Assembly (NCBI GenBank): GCA_027186245.1
Contig: CP114488.1
Span: 2,368,501-2,432,500 of the forward strand
Source of the DNA: Coriaria nepalensis
Taxonomy: Eukaryota > Streptophyta > Magnoliopsida > Cucurbitales > Coriariaceae
Direction: 5' to 3'
DNA: 64,000 bases
The notes beneath the pieces were generated by a model. It saw only the letters and a program-made list of their open reading frames with translations, ran no database searches and was not told the origin of the DNA. Positions 49,862-62,600 of the stretch are shown here, piece by piece (positions within the stretch are counted from its first letter, which is position 1; each line of letters opens with the position of its first letter). A program made the position numbers and the translations under genes.

Positions 49862-52800
49862 ATGGCGGAAGAAGCCAAAGCTAGGGGAAACGCTGCGTTC
49901 TCATCTGGCGACTACTCCGCCGCCGTCCGCCACTTCTCCGACGCCATCCAACTCGATCCGAGCAACCACGTTCTCTACTCGAACCGATCGGCGGCCTACG
50001 CTTCACTCCATCAATACTCGGAAGCCCTAGCAGACGCTAAGAAGACTGTTCATCTCAAGTCATATTGGCCGAAAGGATATAGCCGGCTTGGTGCCGCTCA
50101 TCTAGGTCTCCGCCAGTACGATGATGCTATCGCGTCGTACAAGAAGGGACTGGATTTTGATCCGACCAACGAAGCGTTGAAGTCCGGTTTAGCAGATGCT
50201 CAGTCTGCAGCTTCAAGGTCTCGACCCAATCCGCCGCCAAATCCGTTCGGTGATGCATTTTCTGGGCCTGAGATGTGGGCCAAGCTTACTGCCGATCCGA
50301 CTACTAGGCTTTATCTTCAACAGCCGGATTTTGTGAAGATGATGCAGGATATACAGAAAAACCCTAGCAATTTAAATCTCTATTTAAAGGATCAGAGAGT
50401 GATGCAAGCGTTTGGTGTTTTACTCAATGTGAAGTTCCGCACTCCGGAGGATGCTGAGATGCCGGAGTCATCATCCTCACCTCCGCCGCCGGAGAGGAAG
50501 CAAGCTGCCGAGGAGCTGGTGAAGGAGCCGGAGGCGATGGAGCTAGTAGAGGAGGAGAAGGCAAAGGCGCAGAAGGAGAAGGAGTTGGGCAATGCAGCCT
50601 ATAAAAAGAAGGATTTTGAGACCGCAATTGAGCACTATACCAAAGCGTTGGAATTGGATGATGAGGATATCTCCTTCCTCTCGAATCGCGCTGCTGTGTA
50701 TTTGGAGATGGGAAAGGTACAGGCTTTAACTTCTTTGATGCAAAATTGAGATATGTATAATATTGTGAATTTGGGAATAGCCTTTAGGATTTTTTGATTA
50801 TGTTATGCTGCAAGGGAGAGGGATAAGGTTGGCCTCATCATGATTAGTCAGTTAGTACTGGTTCTGACAAATACTGCATTCTCTTTTATCTTGAGCGATC
50901 TTATTCTGCTCTGGGAAGCTAATTGAGCAGTGTGCTTAGTAAGAATTTATTTCTTAGGAGGTATGTATTTTGTTACTAAGGCTTACTGTGTGAAAGAAGT
51001 TTTTTTAAGACGTTGACTTGGAAGCTTACATTTTGAGAAGGGCGACTCTAAGTGTTTGTTTAACTATGATGGCTACGCAGGAGCTACTTTGCAATCCCTA
51101 CTTATTAAACCATGCTAATATGTACCTTGTAATTATAACATTGTTGATATTTGGTGTTAAGTAATTGTTTAGGTTATGATTGTAGCATTTATCTATTGTG
51201 ACTATGGAATTTCTATCTGCCTCTTGAAATTAAATTTTCAAATTGCTCTTTGAATCAGTAATGTCTGATGTTTGAATCAGTAGTGTCTTAATTTTTTACT
51301 CCTTCATTTTTGTAGATTGTAGTATCTGATGTTTTATTTGGAGTGTCTTTATTCATCATCCTTCAGTTTTGTAGATTGAATTCGTTACTGGCAGTTGGTA
51401 CCTTATATACAGATTGGCTTGTGTATATACCCCTTTCTTTGTTATGTATTGTTCCGCAATGGATCCATTTTCTTTTTTATATGGCTTTATTGAAGAGAAT
51501 CAATGTGGTAGTTATATTTCTTAACTAGTATCTTAGTTCCATCAAATGCGCCATCAAACACCATTCAGGAATAACCAACTCTAATGTAGTTTTTTTTCTC
51601 CTGTCTTACCAGTTTGATGAATGTATTAAAGATTGTGACAAGGCTGTTGAAAGGGGAAGAGAGCTTAGATCAGACTTCAAGATGATTGCAAGAGCTTTAA
51701 CTAGGAAAGGAACTGCTCTAGTGAAATTGGCAAAATGCTCAAAAGACTATGACCCGGCAATTGAAACTTTCCAGAAAGCTCTTACTGAACATCGCAATCC
51801 AGATACACTGAAAAAGCTAAATGAAGCAGAGAAAGGAAAGAAAGATCTGGAGCAGCAAGAGTATTTTGATCCAAAGATAGCTGATGAGGAGCGTGAGAAA
51901 GGTATCATTTTCTTCTTGTTTTTCAACCTTTCAGGCCTTATAACACTTCTACAGTTTTTTCACTTATGCTTTTTCCCGGTTTTTTTTTTTTTGGTAACAG
52001 GCAATGAATTTTTCAAGCAGCAAAAATACCCAGAAGCCATAAAACATTACACAGAATCTTTGAAAAGGAATCCAGGGGATCCAAAGGTAACTGAGGTCAT
52101 ATGGTTTAAAGCTCTATAACAAGTCGATACTTGTTTAATTGCTAATTGATGCTTGTTCTATTAGACATATAGCAATAGAGCTGCATGCTATACAAAGCTT
52201 GGAGCCCTACCTGAAGGGCTAAAAGATGCAGGGAAGTGTATCGAGCTTGATCCAACTTTTGCCAAGGGATATACTAGAAAAGGTGCGATCCAATTCTTCA
52301 TGAAGGAGTATGACAAAGCCTTGGAAACATATCAGGAAGGTTTGAAACATGACCGTAGTAACTCGGAATTGCTTGATGGTGTGAGAAGGTGTGATTTTTT
52401 ACTAGTGTCTTTTTCAGTTGTGGTATGCTTTATGAAATATAGAGCTTGGGTTCAATTAAATGGTGTTCTTTTAAATTTATTGCAGATGTGTAGAACAAAT
52501 TAACAAGGCTAGCCGTGGTGAATTTAGTCCCGATGAATTGAAGGAGAGACAGGTAAAATAGATTCTGTCTCTCTTAATGAATATTTGGTGACGTATTTTT
52601 AAGGATTCTAAATAAAATTTGGGATTTAAATTTCTTGTAGGCCAAGGCAATGCAGGACCCAGAAATTCAGAATATTTTATCTGATCCAGTTATGAGACAG
52701 GTAAAATTGCAACTGTAAAGAGACTGTTTTTCTTGTTCATATATTGGTTCTATGGGTACAGACCGTTATATATCTTTGTTGTGGGGGGGGCATGCAGGTT

Positions 52801-52917
52801 TTGGTGGATTTCCAGGAAAATCCAAAGGCGGCTCAGGAGCATACGAAGAACCCTATGGTAATGAGCAAGATTCAGAAGCTGGTCAGTGCTGGAATTGTTC
52901 AAATGAAAGGAGGTTGA
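49862..52917 (+). CDS. HOP: Hsp70-Hsp90 organising protein (HOP/STI1), 566 residues, 7 exons
   Basis: Exons are 49862-50716, 51613-51901, 52001-52086, 52165-52388, 52486-52552, 52641-52700 and 52798-52917, all with GT-AG introns and a continuous frame. The product is the cytosolic co-chaperone that binds the C-terminal EEVD tails of Hsp70 and Hsp90 and passes clients between them. The order is the full HOP set. TPR1 spans residues 3-105, with clamp residues K6, N10, N41, K71 and R75. DP1 lies near 130-190 (LTADPTTRLYLQQPDF), then a Ser/Pro/Glu-rich linker. TPR2A is at about 240-355 (ELGNAAYKKKDFETAIEHY, FLSNRAAVYLEMGK) and TPR2B at about 375-490 (GNEFFKQQKYPEAIKHYTES, TYSNRAACYTKLG). DP2 closes it (MQDPEIQNILSDPVMRQVL). 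Length fits plant HOPs (about 570). The start is MAEEAKARGN because it opens TPR1 and follows the TATA box at normal distance. The last codons lie in a 58-bp tandem duplication. Confidence 0.95.
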
Positions 52918-53003
52918 AGATAAATTAAGTTAATTGAATTATTCTGCTGGAATTGTTCAAATGAAATGATGTTGAAGATAAATTAAGTTGATTGAATTAT
53001 TCT
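52888..53003 (+). repeat. 58-bp tandem duplication spanning the HOP stop codon
   Basis: 52888-52945 and 52946-53003 are adjacent copies with three differences that I see (aaaggagg against aaatgatg, and ttaattg against ttgattg). The first copy holds the last codons (AGIVQMKGG) and the TGA; the second repeats them in the 3' UTR as a non-translated echo. Confidence 0.9.
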
Positions 53004-53574
53004 ACTAACTGTACTCTTGGGTTTTAATCAATCGATGAATAGCCGTGTATTGAGTTGGAAAATTTTGAGACCTCATCTTTCAATTTCGCTGCTGAGTAGC
53101 TGATGAGCTACAGACGGACGTAGTTTAAGCTTCGGTTTTTATTTATTTATTTATTTTTCCTTCTTTTTATGGGGTCTAGTCTCATTTCATGTATTTAAAT
53201 TTTTAAAATTTTTATTGAATGTCTTTATTTATTTATTATTGAAAATAAATAAAATAAATAAAATAATGAAATTAATATTTTTTTTTCCTCCTAATATCTT
53301 CATTCAACAAAAAAATACAACATGAAAATAAAAAATTTAAATTTAAAAACTCTTTAAACCTTCATTTTCATTTTCTTCCTTAACCTTTTTTTTTCTTTAT
53401 CAATTCTCTTTTTATTCTTTGTCTTCATCTATTTATAAATGAAAACATGGAAATGGCAAAAAATATATGTATATATAACTGTGGTCTGACTTTCCTAATT
53501 TGTTGAGTTCAATGGGGTGTGCATTTTAAAATTGTTAAAATTGTTGAGTTCATTTTGTTAATATAATTATTATT

Positions 53575-54720
53575 TTATTTTAATGATTTCGAGAGTTTTA
53601 TTTCAAATTATAAGCTGTGTTGTACATTATTGGAAAATTTTGAAAGTATAGTTTCATATTTAATTAACAATTTATAATTTTCGCATTAAATAAAAAAGTT
53701 ATTACGAATTTAATGGACAATATTATGGACTTTTAGATCATAACTGATTTGAATGTTAGACCTATTAAGCTCAACGGATCAATAAAACTATCATCTTGTT
53801 TTAATGATTCTGAACATTTTATTTAAAATTATTAAACGTGTTATATGTCATTGAAAATATAGAGATTTATGGTATAGTGGAATTAAAATCAAAATTCTAA
53901 TGGTATAGTGGAATTAGTAGAGCATGTGCAACATCCTCATAATTCTAATGGTATTCATCTTATCTCATTCACTATAAGAGATTTATTAATACTCAGAAAA
54001 TATGTCATCTATGTATACAAAGCTTTGAAAATCTAGTTTTAAATATAACTACCGGTTTTCAATTTGAATATCAAATAAAAAAGTTATTATAAGTTAAATA
54101 TATAATAATCATGGACACATTGAGTTTAACTGATTAGTTGTTTCTGATCCTTTAAGCTCAATCAGTCAAAAATAAATATCATTTTAGCTCAATGGATTAG
54201 TTGTTTCAAACCCTTTGCGTCAACGGGTTTGATCTTCAAATATACGTTTATCATCTTGTTTTTAATGATTATGAACATTTTACTTGAATTATAAGATGTG
54301 CTATATACTGTTGGAAATATATGGATTGTCTAATTTCATATGCAATTAGATGTTTGTAATTTTGGTATCATATGAAAAATCTATAGTGGGATATGTGCAG
54401 TATCATCATAATTCAAATTGTATTCTTCTTATCATATTCACTATAAGAGATATACTAATACTCAAAAAACATATCATACATGTATGGAAAGCTCTAAAAT
54501 TCTAATTTCAAATGCAACTAATGTTTTTCAATTTGAATATCATATGAAAAAGATATTTTGAGTTTAATAGACAATAATTATAGACCATTGAGCTCAACCA
54601 GTTAGTTGTTTCTGATTCTTTAAGCTCAATCAGTCATAAATAACTACCATTTAAGCTAAATGGGTTAGTTGTTTCTAACCATTTGAACTTAATGAGTCTG
54701 AAAGGTTCAGATTGCAATTA
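53575..54720. repeat. Degenerate tandem repeat, unit about 460-480 bp
   Basis: Two long units (about 53791-54250 and 54251-54720) share blocks in the same order: catcttgtttt-aatgatt-tgaacattt, ggaaatatatgga-like sequence, cactataagagat-ta-taatactca, ttcaatttgaatatca, and ttagttgtttctgatt/cctttaagctcaat. A shorter part-unit precedes them from about 53575. Divergence is considerable. No coding content; a local satellite-like expansion downstream of HOP. Confidence 0.65.
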
Positions 54721-56850
54721 TTATTATTATTATTATTTTTTGCCGTTTGTGCATTGTCGTTTATGTGTAAATGAAGACGAATAGTGGATTGATGCCAAAC
54801 AGGTGGAGTGAGTTATCGGATGATAAAGGAGAAGATGAAGATTTAGTTATCAAATTTTTTATGATTCTGATCGGTTGATAAAAGAGGAGAAGATGAATGG
54901 TTGATATCATTTTAGTCTTTCACAATTTTTTTAAAAATTTAATTTAAATCTTTAAATATATTTCTTAGGACATTTAGAAAAAGATTATTGACTTGAAACA
55001 TATATTAAAAATATTTACTAAAAATGGTCTTACCTCAAATTCTCTCCATAAACTTCTCATTTTCATAACTATTATATACGTCAAAACAAAACACTTTTCA
55101 TGAACTTTCCATGCCATTATATTTCTCAATTTGTAATTGGACTTATATTATACCCTTATTTGTATCATTCTTTATCGTCGTGATGTTAGTATTTTTCTTC
55201 CTCTTACTTTTCATCTTCATCTTTTTCATCGGTTTTTTTTTTTGTTTGTTTGTGGATCAATAAAGACCAAAAATGAATCGACGAAAGATGGTATGGATCG
55301 TTCTATGTGGATCAACAAGGACATCCGACAAAGACCGATAAGGACTGATAATAGACGGACATTGATCGACAATGACTAATAATGGACCGATTTGATTTTA
55401 TATGATATAATCTCTAGCCTTTAATGGAGAAGCTTTCGAATTTTCAAAAAAAAAAAAGAAAATTAGAAGAACTATAAAATATATGAAGAACTTCGATCTA
55501 AGTGAAAACATAGAGCTTCCATTCTTTTTCTTTTGGGGAGATAGATAGACTAATAGGATTATTATCATCTTTATATTTTAAAAAGAGGGTTACTTTGCTA
55601 AAAATTTAAAAATTGATCTACTTTGCAAAACATTACACCCCTCTTAGATTATGAAATTTGAATTAATTTATCTTATATATTAATGAAGATTTTCCTTTTA
55701 AATTTATTTTTTTTCAAGGCATTTTTCATTTGTTTCTTTTCTTAAATAGTTTTCTATTAATTTTTCATTAAATACATGGTTCATTAGTGCTCTATTAAAC
55801 CAAAAAAAAAAAAAAAAGGATTTCGGCCTGTTCCGATCCAACACCAATCCGAAAGTCAGTTTGGTCTTCCTCTAGTCCAGGAAGGTAGGGTTGACCCGAT
55901 CGGATTGGATTAGTTCGGATCCATTGCTCCACTCTATATGTCCGTGTATCAATAATTAAGAATATTCTCAGATATACTTAAAAAGAAAATATAATAGAGA
56001 GAAATTAGAACCGAGGTTTTGTATAATAACATGTAAGATCGATCGATTGGTAAAATTCACACTTCTTTTCAACTGAAATCTTGCGCAATGACATAATTTT
56101 CGATTCTCCCAGAATATTATGGTGGGGTCATTTTTGCGGCGTCCCCCTCCCTCTTTGGTGGAGCAGTTTAGCTCTAGACATGGTCCACAAATACTTTTGC
56201 AGGATTTATGCGTCGTCTTTATCTACTCAACTTCTTCTCCTTTTCCAGCAGTAGTAGTTATCTCTTCACCTTTGTTGAATCAATAATGTCGTAATATTAT
56301 ACGGAGGCATTAAAAACACACCATACGGTCCATATGGCCCGGTCCAACCCTAAAACGTAGTCATGTTTTGCATCTGGAACTTGTATTCATCTATTTTTGC
56401 TTTCACAAACCAAATCTCGACCTAGTTATTGCCATCACCCATGTTTGCTGCAAATCAAGCGTGCAATTATGGTTTAGAGGCCTTTTTTTTTTCCTCTCTT
56501 TTTCTTGCCTAGTTTGGTTTCATCATTTCATTTCAAGGAACAATACCATGTCACTAATAAATCAGCCATTATTGGTAAGAATAAGAATAGTATACTTAGA
56601 CCAAACCTACTTATCAGTCAGTTCTATACTCGATCATAGATATATGAGCTTTGTGGCTTTGCATATATAAAAAAACATATATTATATCATACACTTAACC
56701 ATATACATCATATATTAACCAGTAATTTAAATAAATAAATAAAAAATCAAACCAGAAACAACATCTACAAAACACAATCATTGACAACATACCATCTAAT
56801 AGAAACTCACATAGTATACGAGACAAGAAAGAGGAGAGCGAGAACACAAC
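54721..56850. other. Intergenic between HOP and the inhibitor gene
   Basis: No supported gene. A GC-richer patch at 55825-55925 (ttcggcctgttccgatcc ... gacccgatcggattgg) resembles the subterminal sequence of the hAT-like elements. A tRNA-like A/B-box pair may lie at 56037-56118 (attggtaaaa ... ttttcgattctcc). Both are weak. Confidence 0.4.
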
Positions 56851-56868
56851 AAGATGACTTGGTAAAAA

Positions 56869-57507
56869 CTATGGCTTTTCGTTACCATGATTCACATGTC
56901 TGTGTTTCTCAGCAAAACCGTTAACCAAAGCAAGAGCGTTACTAGTGACCTGAGAAATAGCAAGAACCCTACTCCTAACCACCCCCTTAAAATCCTCATA
57001 ACCCATCGTCTTATCGCCACCTCTTCTGCTCCTCTCATTAAACCCATCAAGACAAGTATTATCATCAGTCAAAGCAGCACTAACCCAAGTCTTCACATTA
57101 CTCATCCTCCACAGAAACTCCTCCCCACCACCATTATTGACCACTCTTCCTAGCTCTCTCACCGAGTCCTTCAACCGGTCCCTGCTATCCCTCATGTTCT
57201 CTATGCAGTCTTTGACCACAGGGTGGTTCTGGAGTTTCTTGGACTTAGCTAAGATTGTGAGATAGGTTGTGGCTGAATGGACCTTGGCTAGGCTTATGGA
57301 GAGTGCTGTTTGAGCAAGTTGGAGGTGGTTTTGTTTTATGGAGGTGGCGTAGGATGAGAGGGTTCTGATGCAGAGTGACGGGTAGCTGGTTGATTTGCAG
57401 GAGGCTTTGATGAAGTCTATGGAGGTTGACTTTGATATGGGTAAGGAGAAGAAGAAGAAGATGATGAAGGAGAAGAGTAGTAGAGAGAGGCTGTGTTTGG
57501 TTGCCAT
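56869..57507 (-). CDS. Pectin methylesterase/invertase inhibitor domain protein (212 residues, secreted)
   Basis: Single-exon gene. Residues 1-27 form a signal peptide (lysine, then a long Leu/Phe/Ile-rich core, LLLFSFIIFFFFSLPISKS). The mature part has the four-cysteine pattern of the plant PMEI/invertase inhibitor family: the first pair in SCKSTSYPSLC (residues 36-46), then KDC near 100 and DNTCLDGF near 152, with helical Ala/Leu/Ser-rich segments and VKTWVSAAL just before the last cysteine. Length and single-exon structure fit the '21 kDa protein'-like branch. Such proteins act in the cell wall and inhibit pectin methylesterase or acid invertase through a four-helix bundle; which enzyme is targeted cannot be read from sequence. 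The start follows a short leader with a CT-rich (minus-strand GA) tract at 57570-57582. Confidence 0.9.
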   Translation of the reverse strand: MATKHSLSLLLFSFIIFFFFSLPISKSTSIDFIKASCKSTSYPSLCIRTLSSYATSIKQNHLQLAQTALSISLAKVHSATTYLTILAKSKKLQNHPVVKDCIENMRDSRDRLKDSVRELGRVVNNGGGEEFLWRMSNVKTWVSAALTDDNTCLDGFNERSRRGGDKTMGYEDFKGVVRSRVLAISQVTSNALALVNGFAEKHRHVNHGNEKP

Positions 57508-58326
57508 TTCTATGAGAGAGATTTAAAGAAGATTGTGATATGGTACAAAGAAAGAAAAGATTGCTATTTCTCTCTCTCTCTCCCCTTTTGAAATTTGATC
57601 TTCTAGATATGTACCTAACTAAAGTATGCTACACTGTGTTTGGGACAAATGCATTAAAATAATGGCATTTTAGCAAACCTATAAATCTGCAAGTCAAACT
57701 ATGGTCAATGGCTGCATAAATAAATTAACAATTTTCTGTGCAACAGAGGATGCAAGTTGGTTTAGTGTATATAGACCTAAGTGGCGTGCATAGCCTATAC
57801 TCAATTCTGGTAAATAAGCATTATCAAAGGACATAGAAAGTATAAACAATTTAAATATGAAATTATTTTATAACCAGAGAAGATCAGACCTGTTTCCGAA
57901 ATCTGTGGGAATCTGAATCTAAGAAGTGGCTCGGCTATAGAATCTTGTAATTTAGATTAGCAAACACTAATTAAAGAAGTAAAAATAAAAGATGAGAGAT
58001 CTCTTATCTCTGCCTGAATGGATTTTGAACTAAATGAACATACTTCTTTGGACTAGAATTTATCTGAACTGGAGTTTTTGGAACTCCCCAAACACCCATT
58101 TAAATATGGTACCGAAAGGCTAAACCAAGTTGGCCATCAGATTTTGATGCTATAATGAGTTGTTTCTTCATATAAAATGGAATCAACACTTCATTTTATT
58201 TTATTTTAGCGTTACTCACAATTATCAGTAATGTTTCAAAGGTGTTGTACAATATATAATGAATTTAATAAAGCAAAAAATAATGCTTAAAATTTGAGGG
58301 AAAGGGATTCAATTTACTTATATTTA

Positions 58327-60216
58327 TTACTTAACTGTCATGTGCTTCAGAACAGCACTACGAATCTTTTCCATAAAAGCGGCTGTTTGTTTCTGCATAC
58401 ATACATATATATATATATATATCAACCCAAAAAGTTGAACTTATAACAGAGTAAAATGCAGATTAAAAATTTAAAACATGATATGAATTTGTCAACAAAA
58501 GCGAGTTTTTACCCGGTTACCCTTTTGTGCATTTGCAATGTTTTCATCGAGAAGGGCCAACAAGGATCTATTGAGCTCATTCCGCTCAACCATATACAAC
58601 AGCTGCAAAAAAATAAAAAAATAAAAAAAAGTTTGAGGTGTTGTAGTTCGTATAAGGGCTTAATCGTCTTTTTGATCAATTAGTAATAGTATAAATAAAA
58701 ATTGGAAAAAGCGCATACCGTTGCTTTTACATCCTTTGATGTCAAAATCTTGGTTAGATTTTCCCCTGCTTTTACAAGCTCAGTTTGCATTTTTGTCATA
58801 AGCTTCTGTAACATAAGAGGCCTTTTACATGTAGTAAGCAAGCAAGAACACGAAAAAATTAGGACGAAGTATATTCCTTTCCCGGGTTTGAAAGAGAGTT
58901 CTAGAACCCACCACATTAAGCCCATCATTCTTCTCGCACCAGAAAGGAGAATATTAATTGCCGAAACTAACCTGTTCCTTTCACAAGTGCTTTTTGTAAT
59001 GCTTCCAGCCCAAACAATCTATCTTCCATTTCCTATTGAAATCATTGACGAATGCTTTTAATTTTCTCTAATAACTAATCCACATATATTTTTTGTATAA
59101 TTTTGACAGAATACATAGATATCTTCAGGGGATGAACCTCTGTTTTTGCAACAGCAAACCGAAGCTGACCAAGCTTGAGTTTTAGGTGTGAAAAAACTTC
59201 CTCGTTCAGTCTGTTAACATTTCATGTAAATTGCAAGAAGGGTGTATCAGTTGAGGTAGATATTCTTATGGGCATAAAAGACAGTATTGATAACAATGTA
59301 AACTATCTTTAGCACTCAAGATGGAATTTGCATTCTTCTTCATAGTAAACAAACTGATTCTAAAAAAGAGTTGAAAAGAGAGAAATGGAGCCTGGTAATG
59401 TATACTAAGCTGAACGTAAAAGACAAGAGTCAGATTCAGCAAGTGCAACGAAATAGGAACCTTAATTTTCACGTTTAACATGGGTCTAGAAGTTGAATTT
59501 TCAATTCTAGCCATACGAAATTGGATAAACTTCAGTTTCAAAGAAGGAAGCAAATTCTCAAACATATGGTGTGCAGTACAAACTTAATTTTTAATAGCTT
59601 AAACCTGGATTTTAGGCCGAACAGAAAGTTCTAAACTGATATATTCAGAAAAATCTGAAACTCCAGTTTCAGTCTGTAGTCCAAACACAATATCCAATTT
59701 AATTACCTCAGTCTAATCGAATCAAAATAAAGTTTGCAACACTTGTATAGAAATGAACGTAAATTTAAGCAAGCGATCAAAGTACTAACCTTGGCCTCAA
59801 TCTAGCAATCTCGAACTCAATTTCCTGAGCTTCAGTGTCAAGAAGATACTCAATTAACTCTGCCGCAGTGTCTGGAATAACCCTAGACTTCACAATCGAA
59901 GAACCGAAACACAACAAAATTGAAGAACGAAGCAAAAACAACCTACAATTCAAAATCAATAGACCAAATATCTAAATTAATTACCTGTCGAAGTGCTCTT
60001 CGACGCTCTTTCTCTTCGAGTACTTGGCGCTCGAAAGCCTCACGCGCCTCCGAGTTTCAAAATTTGATCGTGAAGAAAAAGGAGGTAGATAGATAGAGAT
60101 GATGTACGGACCCAGGCGACGCAGGAAATGGTACTAGTTCGTCTGTAACGGGAAGGAATAGAGGTTGTACGGAGGAGTAGAGAAGAAGCACCGAGGCCGA
60201 TGCTATGCGCAGCCAT
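58327..60216 (-). CDS. Small conserved plant protein, probably plastid-targeted, family not recognised (about 213 residues, 8 exons, one apparent frameshift)
   Basis: Exons inferred from splice sites and continuous protein-like sequence: 60112-60216, 59985-60047, 59790-59887, 59138-59210, 58972-59032, 58719-58805, 58513-58602 and 58327-58392. The N-terminus (MAAHSIGLGASSLLLRTTSI) is Ser/Thr/Arg-rich with few acidic residues, like a chloroplast transit peptide. The mature part is charged and helical, with segments EAFERQVLEEKERRRALRQ, IPDTAAELIEYLLDTEAQEI, LKLKLGQLRFAVAKTE, KMQTELVKAGENLTKILTSK and MVERNELNRSLLALLDENIA. It has no transmembrane segment or catalytic motif that I recognise. Exon 5 ends in phase 1, but exon 6 continues only if one base of a five-A run (minus strand, about 58791-58795) is ignored; total coding length is then 642 bp. 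The first intron (64 bp) is unusually short. Function unknown. Confidence 0.7.
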
Positions 60217-60644
60217 TGATAGCGTCTCTGAATTGGAGGGAAAGTTTTCAGATTATCTTTTTGGAGTGAGAGTGAAAGTGGGGGATAGAAATATCGTCCT
60301 TCGTGGCGGGAACGTTACCGTCGAATGCCTTACATATTATTATATTAGCACACACTTCTTTGGATAATGATCATTTAGCCCCATCACTATAGACTTTTAC
60401 ACCTTTTAAACCATCATTTCTAGAATTTCAGACAACCTATAAACTAATGAAATTCCGAGATTAACTGAAATTTAAAAATTTGAGTCAAACTTTCATATTG
60501 TTATGTAGCTGCTGTACATGATATCGAGAGAGACTCTGTATTTATGTACTTGAACTAGAAACTATAAGCATCAGCAGCATATATTGACAATATCTAAAAC
60601 CCGAGACCGGAAATAAAAAGATCCAACCGCTATACATCGACAAC

Positions 60645-61720
<1,076 letters not shown>

Positions 61721-61733
61721 TTTTCTATTTCCT

Positions 61734-62600
61734 GAAATCATAATCGAAATAGCACAATAAACTTTGGATTAGAATCGGTAGAACAACAAGAATATGCATT
61801 TAATCTGTAATAACTTTTTCCAAGAACCCTAAACTTCCCACAACAGCTTATTCCGATTTCGGATGATCGCAACAAAAGGGGGGGAAATGGATATGTAAAA
61901 TCAAATTCAACCCTGAAGGGTACAAAAATCAATTTTTTTTCCCCCCAGAGCAAGAAAGAAGAGAGAATTAATAAGAAACGGGAAAAAGGGACGAAGCTTA
62001 AGCAAGAACAGGATTTACAGAAAGAAAATATATATACAAAAGAATAACAGGAATCGAATCTCTAAAGCTAGTTAAAAGGGACGAACCGAAAGGAGAGGTG
62101 GGGAAGAGACGAGCAAGAATTTTCAGAGTAAGTATGTGTAATTTTGATTGAGAATTGAGATAACAAGATCACTGGCTTGCATGCTTTGATTTTTAACCTT
62201 TTATTTTTATTATATATATATATTATCGAATTCTTTTTTTTTATTTATAGATATTTGATAATTTATTATTAAAAGTTTTGGAAGAAAATTTTCTTAATTT
62301 GTTTAAGCAACAGTTTTAACGCGTCCAGAATAATCTCCTTGGACTTGCGTGTCGTTTCACTAAAAATGATAGTCATCATTGTCCATACGTACTTGTATAC
62401 TGACACGTCGGCCGAATGGGAAGACCACCTAATCTGCCTTTGTACATATCCTTGCGTATTTGGTGTGTCATTACTGTTTCCATATGGCATTCAACAAGTT
62501 CTACATGTATAGTGTGTACTGCAAGCTGCTAAGCCATTCCTCACATTATATAGGGATCGGATTGCATTGAGTCTGGATTATAGGATACTTATATAAATTA
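61734..62600 (-). promoter_or_regulatory. ATG8 leader intron and upstream region
   Basis: A leader exon probably lies between about 62087 and 62150 (donor TTTCG|GTTCGT), joined to the acceptor at 61732-61733. Upstream, 62320-62480 is less AT-rich than its surroundings and includes gacacgtcgg (62401), an ACGT-core motif. No TATA box is obvious. No coding gene is supported here. Confidence 0.35.
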
